Shown here in pieces: positions 62,136-64,000 of a stretch of DNA of 64,000 bases; positions within the stretch are counted from its first letter, which is position 1; each line of letters starts with the position of its first letter. The stretch spans positions 12,695,155 to 12,759,154 of the forward strand of contig NC_056544.1 in assembly GCF_910596095.1 (NCBI RefSeq), in the 5' to 3' direction. The notes beneath the pieces were generated by a model. The model ran no database searches. It saw only the letters and a list, made by a program, of their open reading frames with translations, and was not told where the DNA came from. Source of the stretch: Thunnus maccoyii. Lineage: Eukaryota > Chordata > Actinopteri > Scombriformes > Scombridae. The translations under genes were made by a program, and so were the position numbers.

Positions 62136-62775
62136 AAGTGGTGGAAGAAGTATTCAGATCCCTTAGTTAAGTAAAAGTACCAATGCAGCAATGTAAAAAT
62201 ACTCCATTACAAGTAAAAGTCATGCATGAAAAAACCCACTTAAGTAAAAATACATATATTAGCAGCAAAATGCACTTAAAGTATTAAAGTGAAAGTACTA
62301 ATTTCGTCCCTCTGACTGATATATTATTATATATGACATCATTATATCATTAATACTGAAGCATCAGTACTGAATCATTTGAACATTTATTGAAATTAAA
62401 TCATGTGAAAGTTTAGAGGGAAAAATCACTATTTGGTGGAGCTGTTAACAACTCATAGACATCTGAAATGTGACCCTGATGACACACTGCTTATTGTTAG
62501 ATGTCAAAAGCCAAAAAGGTTGGAAACCACTGGTTTCATCTTTAACAATGTGTTGTATTTTAAAAGCTTGTTATATTATCCATTGTGCCGAATCTGACAA
62601 GTAACTAAAGTTGTCACATAAATGTAGTGGAGTAGAAAGTACAATATATATTTTTTAAATGTAGTGGAGTGGAAGTATAAAGTAGCATAAAATGGAAATA
62701 CTCAAGTAAAGTACAAGTACCTCAAATTTGTACTTAAGTATTTGAGTAACAGCATCTAGTTACTTTCCTCCATTG
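62136..62775 (+). mobile_element. hAT-like family A copy 3, upstream of btbd2
   Basis: Begins AAGTGGTGGAAGAAGTATTC and ends TTACTTTCCTCCATTG. It is flanked by a 7-of-8 duplication (TTGTCAGC at 62128-62135, TTGTCAAC at 62776-62783). Same orientation and near-identical interior as copy 1 (for instance GTTGGAAACCACTGGTTTCA, TTTTAAAAGCTTGTTATATT). Its left end is about 230 nt upstream of the btbd2 start codon. Confidence 0.8.
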
Positions 62776-62783
62776 TTGTCAAC

Positions 62784-63552
62784 AAATCGTCATTGCCATA
62801 GATTATCCTTGAATGTACGGCAAATGCACTCCTAGACATCTGTTTATGATTTATCATAACTAAAATGCAGATTTTTGAGGGTACCAGCTGATCAGCTAGT
62901 GAAGAAAGTAAGTAAATTTGTTTATTTCACCACTGTTACAAATTTATATCAGTGTGAAAAACATGTAGCCTACAAAATAATTCGAAAAAAATCACTTGAA
63001 AAACACAATAGGCATTTAAGTCCAGATAGTGTTTAGTGCCCATATCCCCCCAGAGCCATGTTTGTGCTTTTTTACTATCTCAAGTCAAAATGTCTGCAGT
63101 GAAAGGAACCTATTCTGTCTTCATCTGCCTCAACCATTGTTTGTGTTTCATCTCAACATTCCGCTTTGCAGCCAAAGACTCTCCGTATAATTCTTTGGAA
63201 TTGAGTTTCCTTTGGTTTATGATTCTACATCATATCTCCACTCTTTTTTGTCATCCTCTGACAGACTCAGCACTTATGGGATTCATATTTCCCAGCTCCC
63301 ATCCCTCAGGAGAGCCCAGCTTTTTTTCTCCATATCACATGTCTTTCTTTCTTTTTGTCAGTTTGACACCAAAATATGCTCTTATTTCCCACATACCTAC
63401 TGACACATTGCCTGTTGTGGGACATGTTCATCATGAATATTGGTTATTGGGAGGCTCACAATTGTGTCAATGTGAATTTGTATGTATTACAGTGACAGAT
63501 ATGAATACAATGGATAGATCAGTTATGCTCCATAGACATTAATTAATTATTT
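62784..63552. other. No gene seen
   Basis: Sequence upstream of btbd2. A 168-codon open frame at 63036-63542 is hydrophobic and low in complexity, with no family similarity or splice context; I treat it as chance. Confidence 0.5.
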
Positions 63553-63823
63553 CAGTGGTTCCCAACCTTTACGACTTGCGACCCCTTAAAATAAAACAAC
63601 ATCTGACCCCCTAATCACAGTTTGTGGTCTTAGTCTGGACATATTATTGTGAGCAGTTCAACCAAACAGCGATGTCTCCATCACATATTGTTTCATTTTA
63701 AGTATTTTTACAGGCATGAACAGGTATACATATTGAGCATTTCATAAGGAAGAATCCTTTTCTCTTTCTTATTTTCAATGAATCATCTGATGATGAGATT
63801 TCACTCCCAGTAGGGAGCCACTG
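63553..63823 (+). repeat. hAT-Charlie-like short element
   Basis: Left end CAGTGGTTCCCAACCTTTAC and right end CCCAGTAGGGAGCCACTG are inverted versions. The interior shares TGTGAGCAGTTCAACCAAA with 18161-18300. No clear target duplication. Confidence 0.6.
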
Positions 63824-64000
63824 AAGTAGCCTATGATTTACACAGCACACTATGGATGGCAGCTTCATTAGCCTATATTTTGCCCAGAGACCTAAATATC
63901 AATCAGTATTCATATGGAATACTACCTGGCGCCAGGTGGTATAGATGAAATACATTTTTTTCTTTCTTTTTTGTAAACTGTAGGCAATTTAGGATAATGC

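Noticed and set aside
63036-63542. 168-codon hydrophobic open frame
   Set aside because: Rich in Ser/Phe/His from AT-rich DNA, no motif, no splice sites and no similarity recognised.

Overview
The window is nuclear DNA from a ray-finned fish, probably a percomorph. The evidence is vertebrate multi-exon genes with GT-AG introns, AT-rich introns, long CA/TG microsatellites and many short DNA-transposon families of the kind common in teleosts. Six protein-coding genes are recognisable and five can be assembled completely, exon by exon, in frame. Five of the six (cdc34, sirt6, creb3l3, eef2, btbd2) have human orthologues on 19p13.3, so this looks like a conserved vertebrate linkage block (family identities read from the sequence; human map positions from general knowledge).

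Layout: 1-1527 (+) the last three exons of cdc34 (ubiquitin-conjugating enzyme E2 R), with a 3' UTR to about 3.2 kb. 4880-16527 (+) sirt6, eight exons, 351 aa, with introns full of mobile-element relics. 17.5-24.8 kb gene-poor, with Tc1-like debris and a 1.4-kb nested, partly inverted minisatellite. 24855-26386 (-) a relaxin-3-receptor-like GPCR in three coding exons, 420 aa. 30819-37816 (-) creb3l3, ten exons, 397 aa. 38-43 kb gene-poor, with one orphan exon-like segment. 43789-51498 (+) eef2, fourteen exons, 857 aa. 53047-61908 (-) btbd2, nine exons, 563 aa; its large sixth intron holds a decayed DIRS-type retrotransposon. 62-64 kb contains DNA-transposon copies only.

Functionally the genes are housekeeping or metabolic: ubiquitin transfer to SCF substrates (cdc34), chromatin deacylation and metabolic control (sirt6), a membrane-anchored bZIP factor of liver metabolism (creb3l3), translation elongation (eef2), a BTB-BACK-PHR adaptor (btbd2) and a neuropeptide GPCR. 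They do not form an operon or a shared pathway; proximity reflects ancestral synteny. I found no convincing new multi-gene system. The most distinctive things are the nested inverted minisatellite at 21.2-22.6 kb, a DNA transposon with a perfect 8-bp target duplication about 265 bp upstream of the eef2 start codon, and long CA repeats lying about 10 nt inside introns of sirt6 and creb3l3, plus the orphan exon at 42.5 kb.
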